A DNA stretch of 64,000 nt from Ilex aquifolium (taxonomy: Eukaryota; Streptophyta; Magnoliopsida; Aquifoliales; Aquifoliaceae). Location: the NCBI GenBank assembly GCA_951799425.1, contig OX637394.1:53013142-53077141 (forward strand), read 5' to 3'. Positions 23,301-35,670 of this stretch are shown here, piece after piece. How positions within the stretch are numbered: the stretch's first letter is position 1; each line of letters starts with the position of its first letter. The notes beneath the pieces were generated by a model. It had not been told where the DNA came from, did not search any database, and saw only the letters and a list, made by a program, of their open reading frames with translations. Made by a program: the position numbers and the translations under genes.

Positions 23301-24950
23301 CTCGTCCTCCAGGGTAAGGCTCGCAAGCCAACCCATCAATTGCCCATGCCATCGTGAATCATACACGACTTGAGGTAGAGCATCATGCTTTTCCCCCTGA
23401 AACTTGAAACAAACACCGTCCGGTGTATAGGCGGTGACCCTCTTCCTGTCACAATCAATAACGACCCGATACGCCGCCAACCAGTCCATCCCAAGGATGA
23501 CATCGAATTCCGACATGTCCATAACCCTAAGGTCCACGGTGAGTAGAATCCCCGAGATCTCTAGCTCACAACCCCGACATATCTGATTCACACACACCCT
23601 AGCTCCTAGGGGTGAATTCACATATAACGGCTCCTCCAAGGTATCAACCTCTAAGCCCAAATCCCTCACACATGATGCAGAAATGAATGAATGTGATGCA
23701 CCAGAATCAAATAACACTTTAGTCCATAGGCGAGAAAGTAGAAATGTACCCTGAATGACTGACTGGTCCACTGGCTCAACCTGAGGTGTAATGGCGTAGA
23801 CACGCCCCTGGGTCCCCGAAGTCCCGGCCTGCATGTCCTGTCCTCGGCCTCGACCCATGCCTTGGCTCATCTGGCCCGACTGCGGAGTCCCCGCTCGAAA
23901 GGTGGTAGGGGCCTGAGTAGCGCCCTGGAACTGATACTGGTTTCCCTGGCCCGTGGTGGGGTAGGGAGGAACAAAGCGTGTCTGCGACTGCCCCACTGAT
24001 GACTGGGACTGAGGTGTCCCATAGCTCTGGGATCCTTGCCTCTGCGGACAATCCCGCTTCATATGCCCCGGTTGGTGGCAATGGAAACATGTCTTCTGGC
24101 CCGCCTGGTAGGTAGTCCTGAAGTTTCTCCCGCCTTGGGAAAGCTGACCTTGGCCTTGGCCTTGATAGCCGCGGCCCTGTCCTTGAGGAGCAGAGGTCCT
24201 CTGTTTCTTCCCCGAACTAGAAGAAGAGGATTGGCCCTCCTTCTTCTTATCCTTAGCACCCGCCTCACGGATGCTTCGAGCATCGTCCACCTCCCTCTCA
24301 ATGGCCATAGCTGTCTCGACCATAGAGTCCAAGTCTTGCAGGCGGAGGCCCACAATCTTTCCCCGGATGGATAGCTTCAACCCATCCTCAAACCTTCTTA
24401 CCTTGGCCATATCCGTGGCCACGTAATCATCAGCAAATCGGGCTAATTCGGTGAACTTAGCCACATACTCCATCACTGTCATTGACCCTTGCTTCAAATC
24501 TAGAAACTCGCGGGCCTTTGCATGTCGAACGGCCGTTGGGAAATATTTACCCATGAAGAGCTCCTTGAACTCTCCCCATGTCATGGCCTCTAAGTTCTTC
24601 GAGGCCGTCACCCAATCCCACCACAATTGGGCTTCTCCTTCTAGCTGGAATGCAGCTAGCCTTATCTTAGTAGCGTCTGAGGTGACCTCCATCGCCCCTA
24701 AGATCTTGTTGACTTGCCGGAACCAATGGTCGGCCACCATCGGGTCCGCCCCTCCCATGAAGACTGGAGGTTTGTGTGCTTTAAACTGTTGGAGGTTACT
24801 CGCGCCTCCATGTCCGGCATTTGCACTAGCTTGTGCAACAGTAGCCGCCATTAGGCCCATGGTTTCCGTAAACGCTCGTTGATCGAAGACCGGTGGTGGT
24901 TGGTTATTGTTCCGCCCACCGCCTCGACGTCCTCTTCTTCCACTTGCCAT
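20364..24950 (-). CDS. gag-pol: Gag-Pol polyprotein with chromodomain, copy 1 (1,528 aa, intact)
   Basis: Single-ORF polyprotein of a chromovirus. The start Met is preceded directly by an in-frame TAG, which fixes the start. By residue: basic Gly/Arg-rich N terminus 5-13; Gag core about 75-220; zinc knuckle C288-C291-H296-C301; Gln/Gly-rich linker to about 380; aspartic protease with DSGA at 415-418 and ILGMDW at 485-490; reverse transcriptase about 600-780 with D683 and the VDD at 746-748; RNase H about 888-1003 with D894, E931, D956 and D999. Integrase follows, with zinc residues H1108, H1115, C1145, C1148 and the DD35E triad D1178, D1239, E1275. A GPF motif is at 1413-1415 and a chromodomain about 1475-1520 (W1497, W1507). 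All key residues are present and there is no stop or frameshift, so the copy may be autonomous. Gag forms the particle and Pol makes and integrates cDNA. Activity is not shown. Confidence 0.97.
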   Translation of the reverse strand: MASGRRGRRGGGRNNNQPPPVFDQRAFTETMGLMAATVAQASANAGHGGASNLQQFKAHKPPVFMGGADPMVADHWFRQVNKILGAMEVTSDATKIRLAAFQLEGEAQLWWDWVTASKNLEAMTWGEFKELFMGKYFPTAVRHAKAREFLDLKQGSMTVMEYVAKFTELARFADDYVATDMAKVRRFEDGLKLSIRGKIVGLRLQDLDSMVETAMAIEREVDDARSIREAGAKDKKKEGQSSSSSSGKKQRTSAPQGQGRGYQGQGQGQLSQGGRNFRTTYQAGQKTCFHCHQPGHMKRDCPQRQGSQSYGTPQSQSSVGQSQTRFVPPYPTTGQGNQYQFQGATQAPTTFRAGTPQSGQMSQGMGRGRGQDMQAGTSGTQGRVYAITPQVEPVDQSVIQGTFLLSRLWTKVLFDSGASHSFISASCVRDLGLEVDTLEEPLYVNSPLGARVCVNQICRGCELEISGILLTVDLRVMDMSEFDVILGMDWLAAYRVVIDCDRKRVTAYTPDGVCFKFQGEKHDALPQVVYDSRWHGQLMGWLASLTLEDEARQELGLPRVVCEYEDVFPDELPGLPPHRDVDFSVELHPGTSPISMTPHRMAPAELQELKVQLQELLDKGFIRPSTSPWGAPVLFAKKKDKTLRLCIDYRQLNRVTIKNRYPLPRIDDLFDQLRGARVYSKIDLRTGYHQLRIRESDIPKTAFRTRYGHFEFTVMPFGLTNAPAAFMDLMHRVFQPYLDQFVVVFVDDILIYSKTEEEHEGHLRIVLQTLRDHQLYAKFSKCEFWLTEVKFLGHVVSASGVSVDPEKVEAVMSWERPRSVFEIRSFLGLAGYYRRFIEDFSRLAAPMTRLTRKEVKFEWNDSCEKAFQELKRRLTSAPILIVPERGQNYTIYCDASKDGLGCVLMQSGRVVAYGSRQLKNHEQNYPTHDMELAAVVFALKAWRHYLYGERFEVFSDHKSLKYIFTQRDLNMRQRRWMEYLEDYDFTLHYHPGKANVVADALSRKSRGVLASVASREWRMLEAVGQFGLHYRGRTQGVLGSLVATPSLLSRVIESQRQDSELSSIRDRVQAGTGDEGWAIHSDDSLRFRGRVVVPQSAELREEILREFHCSRFAVHPGGTKMYHDLRRQYYWSGMKRQIGDFVSRCLTCQQIKAEHQRPAGLLQPLEVAEWKWEHITMDFVTHLPRTSRGHDAVWVIVDRLTKSAHFLAVRMTFTLEEFCRLYIREIVRLHGVPVSIVSDRDPRFTAHFWESFQRAMGTQLRMSTAYHPQTDGQSERTIQTLEDMLRACVLDLKGSWEEHLPLVEFAYNNSYQASIRMAPYEALYGRPCRSPVCWTEVGERPSTGPDLIRDTSEKVNLIRKRLLTAQSRQKSYADRRRRPLEFEVGDHVFLKVMPKRGVIRFGKRGKLSPRYIGPFEVLERVGTVAYRLALPPTLSGVHAVFHVSMLRKYTPDPTHVVDWGELIVDADGTFEEGPVRVMDSREQVLRGKTVRLVKVLWQHRGVEEATWEREDTIRANYPFLFEDGGTFL

Positions 24951-25290
24951 CTACACACAAGTCAAATGGCAATGGCACAACAACTTAGTATCCCTAGATA
25001 GGGATCAAAGTTAAAACGCTCAAATCTTTCTCATTGTCTCACTAGTAGAGCGTATGCCTCCAATAGTGGACCCTTTCGCTTTGAACCTTCCCGTTCATTT
25101 GCTTTCCCACTCCCAAGGTTAAGTTCTCTAACCCTAGTGTGTCCATTTCCATACACATTTTACCATGCATATAATACACATACCACATATCACATAACAT
25201 GTATCAATTTAAGCACATAACATGTAATGTACAATGAATGCAATGGTCTAAACCCATGCCCCATCAAGCCCTAGGTAAATCGCATACCTA
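24951..25290 (-). other. Untranslated leader between PBS and gag-pol, copy 1
   Basis: This 340-bp non-coding leader lies between the primer-binding site and the start codon. It is AT-rich with runs such as CATATAATACACATACCACA near the PBS. The packaging signal of such elements usually lies here or in the adjacent U5. I see no further recognisable element. Confidence 0.8.
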
Positions 25291-25303
25291 GGCTCTGATA
25301 CCA
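25291..25303 (-). other. Primer-binding site for initiator Met tRNA, copy 1
   Basis: The minus strand reads TGGTATCAGAGCC, complementary to the 3' end of plant initiator methionine tRNA, the usual primer of plant Ty3/gypsy elements. It is separated from LTR2 by the three bases AGC (plus strand). Confidence 0.93.
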
Positions 25304-25543
25304 AGCTGTGACACCCCAAATTTCCGGGGGTCCTTTATTAACCGTTGACCATCCGTCAACCCGCGGAAATACTCGTGATAGTCGTATAACCCGACACCAC
25401 GTCACTCACATGCTTTTAATCAGATTTACCATCCACAAGGTCAATTATACCTCCATTTATGTCCATTTATGTCATAGAAACCAAAGAAAACAAAGCCCAA
25501 AAGCATGGCTAAGCATTTTGAAAATTTCAAGTTTTTGGAAAAA

Positions 25544-25934
25544 CCTTCCGGAAGGTCGATATACACCTACCGGAAGGTCGCTGAAGGAACTGTTACATGA
25601 AAAGAATCAATTTCAAGAACTTCCGGAAGGTCGACATCAGTAGCAAAAACCTTCCGGAAGGTCCATTCCAGTAGCCAAAACCTTCCGGAAGGTTCATTCC
25701 AGAAAACAAACCTTCCGGAAGAACTCGGCAGTCAAAAAGAAACCCAAGGCAAAACCTTCCGGAAGGTCCACTCCAGTAGACAAGTTCTTCCGGTAGGTTT
25801 TACTCCAGTAGCTAAAATCTTCCGGAAGTTTCATTCCAGTGGGCAAAACCTTCCGGAAGGTATTAGCTGTGAGCAAGGCAAGCTGGGGTTTTTAGCAAAA
25901 CCTTCCGGAAGGCCGACACACACCTTCCGGTAGG
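25544..25934. repeat. Palindromic minisatellite in LTR2
   Basis: This is the same set of CCTTCCGGAAGG units with the same spacing as in LTR1, offset 7,653 bp. Unit number is unchanged, so the array has not expanded or contracted since the copies separated. Confidence 0.9.
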
Positions 25935-27526
25935 TTTTCAGACTGTGAGCATAAAAATGGATTTCTTCCCCCTCCAAACCATCCTTAAAGCTACCCCATA
26001 CGCTCCAAACTCATTCAATACATGTTTAATGAGATTTTCCATATAATACCCAACTCATACAATCTCTATTACAATTCATCCCATAATATATATACATCAA
26101 AATGGAATTTTGTTAAAGGTTTTACAAAACTTAAACTAAGGCCACAAGCCGGCCCCCTTCATGCTTGATGCTCTCCAAATGAGCCATCTGCCGGAGCAAA
26201 ACCCACACCTGAAATGTTTTTCCCATAAAGGGTGAGCCACGCTCAATAGGGTATCTCCTAGAGAGGCTACTCCCCAACCTAAATGCATATGAAATGTCAC
26301 ATGCTATCAATCAATAATCCACAACAAGAATATATTCCATGTTAAAACGTGTAATGTCATGCTATGAAATGAGGTGAGACTCACTCATGCACATCAACCG
26401 AGCCCTTCCCGGCTCCTCTACACATGCAAGTGCCAATGTGTACCAATCCGTCATTTATGTTCCACATCAAATGACATTTCATTCTAGGGTCTTTGTAAGG
26501 GGTGGATGTTCATGGACTCACACCAAAGGTCACCCAACCTACACGGAATTCATGGACTTCCACCAACGGTTCCGCGTACACCGACACACTTTATGGGCTC
26601 TTATACCAACGGAGTGCGTATCCAATCACCGGGTCTCTCACCCGAGGGATTTTCTAGCCCTTCTTACTACCCCAACCCTATCAACATATAAACCATTCAA
26701 CTCGTCTAGGTCATCGACCCATATTACCCGAGCTCACTCGTCATCCACCATGTGTGGTGAAGACAAATAACCATGCACACACACCTCCTAAAATGCGATG
26801 TTCCCGTGCATATGAAATGTGGTGCTCCATTGCAACACTAACACAATGTTCGATATGGCATGAGTGACATATGAACATTCTCAACACATTCCTCATATTC
26901 CATGGCAAAATCATATCAAAAGCATATAATTCCCATAATACAAATTTCAAGCATGTTATCAACATACTAAAATTTCAAGGCATATATATAAACACATAAC
27001 ATGCCCACAATTTCACATAACACATGAATTTACATTGGGTTCATTTCACATATCCAATTCATAGAAATCACAATTAGTAACTTCTAATTATTCATCCAAG
27101 TTAGGATTTCCTTTACCCATTTCAATACCCAATTCACCCAATTTCACAACAATAGGCAAGAGACACATAGGCTATCATCCTACCCATTCCATAAAAACAT
27201 TATAGGCTTGGAATAAACCTTAGTAGGAAGAAACCCTACCTCTTGAAGCGTGAGGAACGACCAAGGGAAGTTCCAAGACCCGATTCAAGCAAAAACCCTC
27301 ACTTCCCGAAAATCCCGTACCTTGACCTTCGGTAAAACTTGTGCTTTTTGGTATAGCCGCGTAGCCCTCGATGAGTAGAGCGACTTTAATTCTTGGATTG
27401 AATGGATCCGAGCTTCGTAGCCTTCTAGATCGTAGAGAGAAGTGAAGATTTTCAAGCTCTCTCCCTCTCCTCTTTTCTATCGGCTGAACGGCAAGAAGAA
27501 TGGGGGAAAAATCTGATTTTCCCCCC

Positions 27527-27534
27527 TTTATATA
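27527..27534 (-). promoter_or_regulatory. Predicted LTR2 TATA box (would drive copy 1)
   Basis: The same TATATAAA, with the same downstream inverted repeat, lies in the 5' LTR of copy 1. A start about 25-30 bp further along the minus strand would give a transcript that passes about 2.2 kb of R/U5 before the PBS. Confidence 0.7.
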
Positions 27535-27922
27535 CCCTTGGAACACTTGGCCCACAACGCGCCACACGGCCTCTCTTTTCCGGGTCCGTTTTAACCCCGA
27601 AACGATTAAATTTCGTCCCGATTTAAGTTTAAAATATTTTTATTTCACTTGTCTCTAATATTTCCCCAAATTTGGAAACTTTATAAAAATTTCGTGTACA
27701 GGGTCACCCGGGCCCCGTTCGTCTCGTAAAACGCGAAAAATCCGACTATCTCGGAATTCCACGAAATTTGACGTGGTAACTAGATTTCGCGAGACGAATC
27801 CAACGGTGAGGTCCGTTTCGTCATCCGAGTTCTAGAAAAATTCAGGTTTACAACCTGTACTGTAGTGGCAATTTACCGTTTTGCCCTTTTTCACAAAGGT
27901 TGAAATTTTCTCGGGTTTTACA

Positions 27923-27935
27923 TTCTTCCCCCCTT
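27923..27935 (-). other. Polypurine tract, copy 2
   Basis: The 13-purine tract directly adjoins LTR2 and is identical to that of copy 1. Confidence 0.93.
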
Positions 27936-28016
27936 AAAAGAATTTCGTCCCCGAAATTGACACACTCATGCACACACAATTACACGCATATGCAACAGTC
28001 ATATAACACTAAATGA

Positions 28017-31000
28017 CTATAAGAATGTACCTCCATCCTCAAATAAGAAAGGATAGTTGGCACGTATGGTGTCCTCACGCTCCCATGTTGCCTCCTCCAC
28101 TCCTCGGTGCTGCCACAACACCTTCACTAGCCTCACGGTCTTGCCTCGCAAAACCTGCTCTCGGCTATCCATGACACGCACTGGTCCCTCCTCGAAGGTC
28201 CCATCCGCATCAACTATGAGCTCGCCCCAATCCACAACATGTGTCGGATCTGGAGTATACTTCCGGAGCATGGAGACATGGAATACGGCGTGAACACCCG
28301 ATAAAGTTGGCGGTAACGCCAATCTGTAAGCCACAGTGCCAACTCTCTCAAGCACCTCAAAGGGCCCAATATACCTCGGCGACAGTTTTCCCCGCTTGCC
28401 GAATCTGATCACCCCTCTCTTAGGCATCACCTTTAAGAAGACGTGGTCTCCCACCTCAAATTCCAGAGGCCGCCGCCGCCTATCGGCGTAACTCTTCTGC
28501 CGGCTCTGAGCCGTGAGAAGACGCTTCCTTATCAGGTTCACCTTCTCCGAGGTGTCTCTAATCAAGTCTGGACCCGTAGAGGGTCTTTCCCCAACTTCAG
28601 TCCAACAAACCGGAGAACGACAAGGCCTCCCATAAAGCGCCTCATAGGGTGCCATCCGTATGCTCGCCTGATAACTGTTATTGTAGGCGAATTCCACTAA
28701 GGGCAAATGCTCTTCCCAGCTACCCTTGAGATCTAGGACGCATGCCCGTAGCATGTCCTCTAATGTCTGGATGGTCCTCTCCGACTGACCGTCCGTTTGG
28801 GGATGGTAGGCTGTGCTCATCCTCAACTGAGTCCCCATGGCTCGCTGGAAACTCTCCCAAAAGTGAGCCGTAAACCTGGGATCCCGATCCGATACTATAG
28901 ACACGGGTACCCCATGCAACCGGACTATCTCCCTTATGTACAACCTGCAGAATTCCTCCAGAGTGAAGGTCATCCGCACCGCCAAAAAGTGTGCCGACTT
29001 CGTAAGCCGGTCCACTATCACCCACACCGCATCATGTCCCCGTGATGTCCGTGGCAAGTGGGTCACAAAGTTCATTGTGATGTGCTCCCACTTCCACTCA
29101 GCCACTTCCAAGGGCTGGAGCAACCCTGCTGGCCTCTGGTGCTCGGCTTTAATCTGCTGACATGTGAGGCATCTACTGACAAAGTCGCCAATTTGCCTCT
29201 TCATTCCGCTCCAGTAATACTGGCGACGAAGATCATGATACATCTTCGTGCCGCCTGGGTGCACCGCAAAACGAGAGCAATGGAACTCCCTGAGGATCTC
29301 CTCTCTCAGCTCCGCCGACTGGGGAACCACTACCCTTCCCCTAAACCGAAGACTGTCATCCGAGTGAATGGCCCAGCCCTCGTCACCAGTACCCGCCTGC
29401 ACTCGGTCCCTGATAGATGATAACTCTGAGTCCTGTCTCTGTGACTCGATCACTCTGCTCAGTAGGGAAGGCGTAGCCACCAAACTCCCTAAAACACCCT
29501 GAGTCCGACCCCGATAATGCAGCCCAAATTGGCCCACGGCCTCAAGCATCCGCCACTCCCGGGAAGCCACACTAGCTAAGACACCTCGTGACTTCCGACT
29601 AAGTGCGTCAGCCACCACATTTGCCTTACCGGGGTGGTAATGCAAAGTGAAGTCATAGTCTTCTAGGTACTCCATCCACCTACGTTGCCTCATGTTGAGG
29701 TCCCGTTGAGTGAAGATGTACTTCAGACTTTTGTGGTCCGAAAACACTTCAAATCGTTCACCATACAAATAGTGGCGCCAAGCCTTTAAGGCAAAGACAA
29801 CGGCCGCCAACTCCATGTCATGCGTGGGGTAATTCTGCTCGTGATTCTTCAACTGTCGAGAACCATAAGCCACCACTCTCCCGGACTGCATCAAGACACA
29901 ACCCAGTCCGTCTTTAGAGGCATCGCAATATATCGTGTAGTTTTGTCCCCTTTCTGGAACAATCAAGATAGGAGCTGAAGTGAGTCTCCTCTTTAGTTCT
30001 TGGAATGCCTTCTCACACGAATCATTCCACTCGAACTTGACCTCCTTCCGGGTCAATCTAGTCATAGGTGCGGCGAGTCGGGAGAAGTCCTCGATGAACC
30101 TCCGGTAATACCCTGCCAATCCCAAGAAACTACGTATCTCGAAGACTGACCTTGGCCTCTCCCAGCTCATAACTGCCTCGACTTTCTCCGGATCAACTGA
30201 TACCCCCGAAGCCGACACCACGTGTCCCAAAAATTTCACCTCCGTAAGCCAAAATTCACACTTGCTGAACTTGGCGTACAACTGGTGGTCCCTCAAGGTC
30301 TGGAGAACAATCCTTAAGTGACCCTCATGCTCCTCCTCTGTCTTGGAGTAGATCAGGATGTCATCAACAAACACTACGACAAACTGATCTAAATAGGGCT
30401 GGAACACCCTATGCATGAGATCCATAAATGCCGCCGGGGCATTCGTCAACCCAAATGGCATCACCGTGAACTCGAAATGCCCGTACCGCGTTCTGAACGC
30501 CGTCTTAGGGATATCTGACTCCCTAATCCTCAACTGATGGTAGCCCGTGCGGAGATCTATTTTTGAATAGACCCGCGCTCCCCTCAGCTGATCAAACAGA
30601 TCATCGATCCTTGGCAAAGGGTACCTATTCTTGATGGTGACCCGGTTCAACTGCCGATAGTCTATACACAATCGAAGGGTCTTATCCTTCTTCTTGGCAA
30701 ACAGCACCGGAGCGCCCCAAGGTGAGGTACTCGGTCTAATAAAGCCCTTGTCCAATAATTCTTGTAATTGAACCTTGAGTTCTTGCAACTCAGCTGGCGC
30801 CATCCTATGTGGAGTCATAGAAATGGGTGAAGTACCCGGATGCAACTCAACGCTAAAGTCCACATCCCTATGGGGAGGTAATCCCGGTAACTCGTCCGGA
30901 AAAACGTCCTCATATTCACACACCACCCGAGGTAGACCCAATTCTTGTCTCGCCTCGTCCTCCAGGGTAAGGCTCGCAAGCCAACCCATCAATTGCCCAT

Positions 31001-32603
31001 GCCATCGTGAATCATACACGACTTGAGGTAGAGCATCATGCTTTTCCCCCTGAAACTTGAAACAAACACCGTCCGGTGTATAGGCGGTGACCCTCTTCCT
31101 GTCACAATCAATAACGACCCGATACGCCGCCAACCAGTCCATCCCAAGGATGACATCGAATTCCGACATGTCCATAACCCTAAGGTCCACGGTGAGTAGA
31201 ATCCCCGAGATCTCTAGCTCACAACCCCGACATATCTGATTCACACACACCCTAGCTCCTAGGGGTGAATTCACATATAACGGCTCCTCCAAGGTATCAA
31301 CCTCTAAGCCCAAATCCCTCACACATGATGCAGAAATGAATGAATGTGATGCACCAGAATCAAATAACACTTTAGTCCATAGGCGAGAAAGTAGAAATGT
31401 ACCCTGAATGACTGACTGGTCCACTGGCTCAACCTGAGGTGTAATGGCGTAGACACGCCCCTGGGTCCCCGAAGTCCCGGCCTGCATGTCCTGTCCTCGG
31501 CCTCGACCCATGCCTTGGCTCATCTGGCCCGACTGCGGAGTCCCCGCTCGAAAGGTGGTAGAGGCCTGAGTAGCGCCCTGGAACTGATACTGGTTTCCCT
31601 GGCCCGTGGTGGGGTAGGGAGGAACAAAGCGTGTCTGCGACTGCCCCACTGATGACTGGGACTGAGGTGTCCCATAGCTCTGGGATCCTTGCCTCTGCGG
31701 ACAATCCCGCTTCATATGCCCCGGTTGGTGGCAATGGAAACATGTCTTCTGGCCCACCTGGTAGGTAGTCCTGAAGTTTCTCCCGCCTTGGGAAAGCTGA
31801 CCTTGGCCTTGGCCTTGATAGCCGCGGCCCTGTCCTTGAGGAGCAGAGGTCCTCTGTTTCTTCCCCGAACTAGAAGAAGAGGATTGGCCCTCCTTCTTCT
31901 TATCCTTAGCACCCGCCTCACGGATGCTTCGAGCATCGTCCACCTCCCTCTCAATGGCCATAGCTGTCTCGACCATAGAGTCCAAGTCTTGCAGGCGGAG
32001 GCCCACAATCTTTCCCCGGATGGATAGCTTCAACCCATCCTCAAACCTTCTTACCTTGGCCATATCCGTGGCCACGTAATCATCAGCAAATCGGGCTAAT
32101 TCGGTGAACTTAGCCACATACTCCATCACTGTCATTGACCCTTGCTTCAAATCTAGAAACTCGCGGGCCTTTGCATGTCGAACGGCCGTTGGGAAATATT
32201 TACCCATGAAGAGCTCCTTGAACTCTCCCCATGTCATGGCCTCTAAGTTCTTCGAGGCCGTCACCCAATCCCACCACAATTGGGCTTCTCCTTCTAGCTG
32301 GAATGCAGCTAGCCTTATCTTAGTAGCGTCTGAGGTGACCTCCATCGCCCCTAAGATCTTGTTGACTTGCCGGAACCAATGGTCGGCCACCATCGGGTCC
32401 GCCCCTCCCATGAAGACTGGAGGTTTGTGTGCTTTAAACTGTTGGAGGTTACTCGCGCCTCCATGTCCGGCATTTGCACTAGCTTGTGCAACAGTAGCCG
32501 CCATTAGGCCCATGGTTTCCGTAAACGCTCGTTGATCGAAGACCGGTGGTGGTTGGTTATTGTTCCGCCCACCGCCTCGACGTCCTCTTCTTCCACTTGC
32601 CAT
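28017..32603 (-). CDS. gag-pol: Gag-Pol polyprotein, middle copy, with altered integrase catalytic residue
   Basis: This copy is full length (1,528 aa) with no stop or frameshift. It differs from copies 1 and 3 at three residues that I see: A283V just before the zinc knuckle, P348S in the Gln/Gly-rich linker, and D1178N in the integrase. D1178 lies in the conserved ITMDFV segment and is the first acidic residue of the DD35E triad. The codon change is GAC to AAC on the minus strand (plus-strand C to T at 29072). From established integrase chemistry, loss of this metal-binding Asp should abolish strand transfer, so this copy is probably not autonomous although its ORF looks intact. The protease, reverse transcriptase and RNase H motifs are unchanged. 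The leader and start context match copy 1. Confidence 0.96.
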   Translation of the reverse strand: MASGRRGRRGGGRNNNQPPPVFDQRAFTETMGLMAATVAQASANAGHGGASNLQQFKAHKPPVFMGGADPMVADHWFRQVNKILGAMEVTSDATKIRLAAFQLEGEAQLWWDWVTASKNLEAMTWGEFKELFMGKYFPTAVRHAKAREFLDLKQGSMTVMEYVAKFTELARFADDYVATDMAKVRRFEDGLKLSIRGKIVGLRLQDLDSMVETAMAIEREVDDARSIREAGAKDKKKEGQSSSSSSGKKQRTSAPQGQGRGYQGQGQGQLSQGGRNFRTTYQVGQKTCFHCHQPGHMKRDCPQRQGSQSYGTPQSQSSVGQSQTRFVPPYPTTGQGNQYQFQGATQASTTFRAGTPQSGQMSQGMGRGRGQDMQAGTSGTQGRVYAITPQVEPVDQSVIQGTFLLSRLWTKVLFDSGASHSFISASCVRDLGLEVDTLEEPLYVNSPLGARVCVNQICRGCELEISGILLTVDLRVMDMSEFDVILGMDWLAAYRVVIDCDRKRVTAYTPDGVCFKFQGEKHDALPQVVYDSRWHGQLMGWLASLTLEDEARQELGLPRVVCEYEDVFPDELPGLPPHRDVDFSVELHPGTSPISMTPHRMAPAELQELKVQLQELLDKGFIRPSTSPWGAPVLFAKKKDKTLRLCIDYRQLNRVTIKNRYPLPRIDDLFDQLRGARVYSKIDLRTGYHQLRIRESDIPKTAFRTRYGHFEFTVMPFGLTNAPAAFMDLMHRVFQPYLDQFVVVFVDDILIYSKTEEEHEGHLRIVLQTLRDHQLYAKFSKCEFWLTEVKFLGHVVSASGVSVDPEKVEAVMSWERPRSVFEIRSFLGLAGYYRRFIEDFSRLAAPMTRLTRKEVKFEWNDSCEKAFQELKRRLTSAPILIVPERGQNYTIYCDASKDGLGCVLMQSGRVVAYGSRQLKNHEQNYPTHDMELAAVVFALKAWRHYLYGERFEVFSDHKSLKYIFTQRDLNMRQRRWMEYLEDYDFTLHYHPGKANVVADALSRKSRGVLASVASREWRMLEAVGQFGLHYRGRTQGVLGSLVATPSLLSRVIESQRQDSELSSIRDRVQAGTGDEGWAIHSDDSLRFRGRVVVPQSAELREEILREFHCSRFAVHPGGTKMYHDLRRQYYWSGMKRQIGDFVSRCLTCQQIKAEHQRPAGLLQPLEVAEWKWEHITMNFVTHLPRTSRGHDAVWVIVDRLTKSAHFLAVRMTFTLEEFCRLYIREIVRLHGVPVSIVSDRDPRFTAHFWESFQRAMGTQLRMSTAYHPQTDGQSERTIQTLEDMLRACVLDLKGSWEEHLPLVEFAYNNSYQASIRMAPYEALYGRPCRSPVCWTEVGERPSTGPDLIRDTSEKVNLIRKRLLTAQSRQKSYADRRRRPLEFEVGDHVFLKVMPKRGVIRFGKRGKLSPRYIGPFEVLERVGTVAYRLALPPTLSGVHAVFHVSMLRKYTPDPTHVVDWGELIVDADGTFEEGPVRVMDSREQVLRGKTVRLVKVLWQHRGVEEATWEREDTIRANYPFLFEDGGTFL

Positions 32604-32943
32604 CTACACACAAGTCAAATGGCAATGGCACAACAACTTAGTATCCCTAGATAGGGATCAAAGTTAAAACGCTCAAATCTTTCTCATTGTCTCACTAGTA
32701 GAGCGTATGCCTCCAATAGTGGACCCTTTCGCTTTGAACCTTCCCGTTCATTTGCTTTCCCACTCCCAAGGTTAAGTTCTCTAACCCTAGTGTGTCCATT
32801 TCCATACACATTTTACCATGCATATAATACACATACCACATATCACATAACATGTATCAATTTAAGCACATAACATGTAATGTACAATGAATGCAATGGT
32901 CTAAACCCATGCCCCATCAAGCCCTAGGTAAATCGCATACCTA
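32604..32943 (-). other. Untranslated leader, copy 2
   Basis: This leader has the same length as in copy 1, and I saw no difference on reading. Confidence 0.8.
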
Positions 32944-32956
32944 GGCTCTGATACCA
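32944..32956 (-). other. Primer-binding site, copy 2
   Basis: TGGTATCAGAGCC on the minus strand, 3 bp from LTR3, unchanged from copy 1. Confidence 0.93.
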
Positions 32957-33196
32957 AGCTGTGACACCCCAAATTTCCGGGGGTCCTTTATTAACCGTTG
33001 ACCATCCGTCAACCCGCGGAAATACTCGTGATAGTCGTATAACCCGACACCACGTCACTCACATGCTTTTAATCAGATTTACCATCCACAAGGTCAATTA
33101 TACCTCCATTTATGTCCATTTATGTCATAGAAACCAAAGAAAACAAAGCCCAAAAGCATGGCTAAGCATTTTGAAAATTTCAAGTTTTTGGAAAAA

Positions 33197-33587
33197 CCTT
33201 CCGGAAGGTCGATATACACCTACCGGAAGGTCGCTGAAGGAACTGTTACATGAAAAGAATCAATTTCAAGAACTTCCGGAAGGTCGACATCAGTAGCAAA
33301 AACCTTCCGGAAGGTCCATTCCAGTAGCCAAAACCTTCCGGAAGGTTCATTCCAGAAAACAAACCTTCCGGAAGAACTCGGCAGTCAAAAAGAAACCCAA
33401 GGCAAAACCTTCCGGAAGGTCCACTCCAGTAGACAAGTTCTTCCGGTAGGTTTTACTCCAGTAGCTAAAATCTTCCGGAAGTTTCATTCCAGTGGGCAAA
33501 ACCTTCCGGAAGGTATTAGCTGTGAGCAAGGCAAGCTGGGGTTTTTAGCAAAACCTTCCGGAAGGCCGACACACACCTTCCGGTAGG
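33197..33587. repeat. Palindromic minisatellite in LTR3
   Basis: The palindrome array is identical in order and spacing to the other LTRs, with the same imperfect units (CCTACCGGAAGG second, CTTCCGGTAGG last). Confidence 0.9.
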
Positions 33588-35179
33588 TTTTCAGACTGTG
33601 AGCATAAAAATGGATTTCTTCCCCCTCCAAACCATCCTTAAAGCTACCCCATACGCTCCAAACTCATTCAATACATGTTTAATGAGATTTTCCATATAAT
33701 ACCCAACTCATACAATCTCTATTACAATTCATCCCATAATATATATACATCAAAATGGAATTTTGTTAAAGGTTTTACAAAACTTAAACTAAGGCCACAA
33801 GCTGGCCCCCTTCATGCTTGATGCTCTCCAAATGAGCCATCCGCCGGAGCAAAACCCACACCTGAAATGTTTTTCCCATAAAGGGTGAGCCACGCTCAAT
33901 AGGGTATCTCCTAGAGAGGCTACTCCCCAACCTAAATGCATATGAAATGTCACATGCTATCAATCAATAATCCACAACAAGAATATATTCCATGTTAAAA
34001 CGTGTAATGTCATGCTATGAAATGAGGTGAGACTCACTCATGCACATCAACCGAGCCCTTCCCGGCTCCTCTACACATGCAAGTGCCAATGTGTACCAAT
34101 CCGTCATTTATGTTCCACATCAAATGACATTTCATTCTAGGGTCTTTGTAAGGGGTGGATGTTCATGGACTCACACCAAAGGTCACCCAACCTACACGGA
34201 ATTCATGGACTTCCACCAACGGTTCCGCGTACACCGACACACTTTATGGGCTCTTATACCAACGGAGTGCGTATCCAATCACCGGGTCTCTCACCCGAGG
34301 GATTTTCTAGCCCTTCTTACTACCCCAACCCTATCAACATATAAACCATTCAACTCGTCTAGGTCATCGACCCATATTACCCGAGCTCACTCGTCATCCA
34401 CCATGTGTGGTGAAGACAAATAACCATGCACACACACCTCCTAAAATGCGATGTTCCCGTGCATATGAAATGTGGTGCTCCATTGCAACACTAACACAAT
34501 GTTCGATATGACATGAGTGACATATGAACATTCTCAACACATTCCTCATATTCCATGGCAAAATCATATCAAAAGCATATAATTCCCATAATACAAATTT
34601 CAAGCATGTTATCAACATACTAAAATTTCAAGGCATATATATAAACACATAACATGCCCACAATTTCACATAACACATGAATTTACATTGGGTTCATTTC
34701 ACATATCCAATTCATAGAAATCACAATTAGTAACTTCTAATTATTCATCCAAGTTAGGATTTCCTTTACCCATTTCAATACCCAATTCACCCAATTTCAC
34801 AACAATAGGCAAGAGACACATAGGCTATCATCCTACCCATTCCATAAAAACATTATAGGCTTGGAATAAACCTTAGTAGGAAGAAACCCTACCTCTTGAA
34901 GCGTGAGGAACGACCAAGGGAAGTTCCAAGACCCGATTCAAGCAAAAACCCTCACTTCCCGAAAATCCCGTACCTTGACCTTCGGTAAAACTTGTGCTTT
35001 TTGGTATAGCCGCGTAGCCCTCGATGAGTAGAGCGACTTTAATTCTTGGATTGAATGGATCCGAGCTTCGTAGCCTTCTAGATCGTAGAGAGAAGTGAAG
35101 ATTTTCAAGCTCTCTCCCTCTCCTCTTTTCTATCGGCTGAACGGCAAGAAGAATGGGGGAAAAATCTGATTTTCCCCCC

Positions 35180-35187
35180 TTTATATA
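35180..35187 (-). promoter_or_regulatory. Predicted LTR3 TATA box (would drive copy 2)
   Basis: The TATATAAA on the minus strand is intact in the LTR upstream of the middle copy, which carries the integrase substitution. RNA from here could still be packaged and mobilised by proteins from other copies, if any are active; that is inference. Confidence 0.7.
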
Positions 35188-35576
35188 CCCTTGGAACACT
35201 TGGCCCACAACGCGCCACACGGCCTCTCTTTTCCGGGTCCGTTTTAACCCCGAAACGATTAAATTTCGTCCCGATTTAAGTTTAAAATATTTTTATTTCA
35301 CTTGTCTCTAATATTTCCCCAAATTTGGAAACTTTATAAAAATTTCGTGTACAGGGTCACACCGGGCCCCGTTCGTCTCGTAAAACGCGAAAAATCCGAC
35401 TATCTCGGAATTCCACGAAATTTGACGTGGTAACTAGATTTCGCGAGACGAATCCAACGGTGAGGTCCGTTTCGTCATCCGAGTTCTAGAAAAATTCAGG
35501 TTTACAACCTGTACTGTAGTGGCAATTTACCGTTTTGCCCTTTTTCACAAAGGTTGAAATTTTCTCGGGTTTTACA

Positions 35577-35589
35577 TTCTTCCCCCCTT
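35577..35589 (-). other. Polypurine tract, copy 3
   Basis: The 13-purine tract directly adjoins LTR3 and is identical to those of the other copies. Confidence 0.93.
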
Positions 35590-35670
35590 AAAAGAATTTC
35601 GTCCCCGAAATTGACACACTCATGCACACACAATTACACGCATATGCAACAGTCATATAACACTAAATGA

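Larger units (their letters stand above)
25307..27922 (-). repeat. LTR2, shared by copies 1 and 2
   Basis: This LTR is the 5' LTR of copy 1 and the 3' LTR of copy 2. Its left end abuts the copy 1 PBS through the 3-bp spacer AGC, and its right end abuts the copy 2 polypurine tract, with no duplication at either junction. It is mosaic: it resembles LTR1 at the site equivalent to 18497, LTR4 at the sites equivalent to 18288 and 20224, and shares with LTR3 alone an A at the site equivalent to 17952. It also has a private CATCTGCCGG variant near 26187. Confidence 0.93.
32960..35576 (-). repeat. LTR3, shared by copies 2 and 3
   Basis: This LTR is the 5' LTR of copy 2 and the 3' LTR of copy 3. It is one base longer than the others because of an extra A in GGGTCACACCGGGCC near 35360. 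A private change gives ATATGACATGAG near 34509. At the site equivalent to 18497 it has the T seen in LTR4. Its TATA box is at 35180-35187. Confidence 0.93.

Noticed and set aside
21067-24882. Plus- and minus-strand ORFs of 74-143 codons overlapping gag-pol
   Set aside because: They are alternative-frame shadows of the 1,528-codon ORF with low-complexity or implausible composition.
25300-25312. Additional target-site duplications at inner LTR borders, which would mean three separate nested insertions
   Set aside because: The bases on either side of LTR2 and LTR3 are the normal PBS spacer and polypurine tract of the element, not duplicated target DNA.
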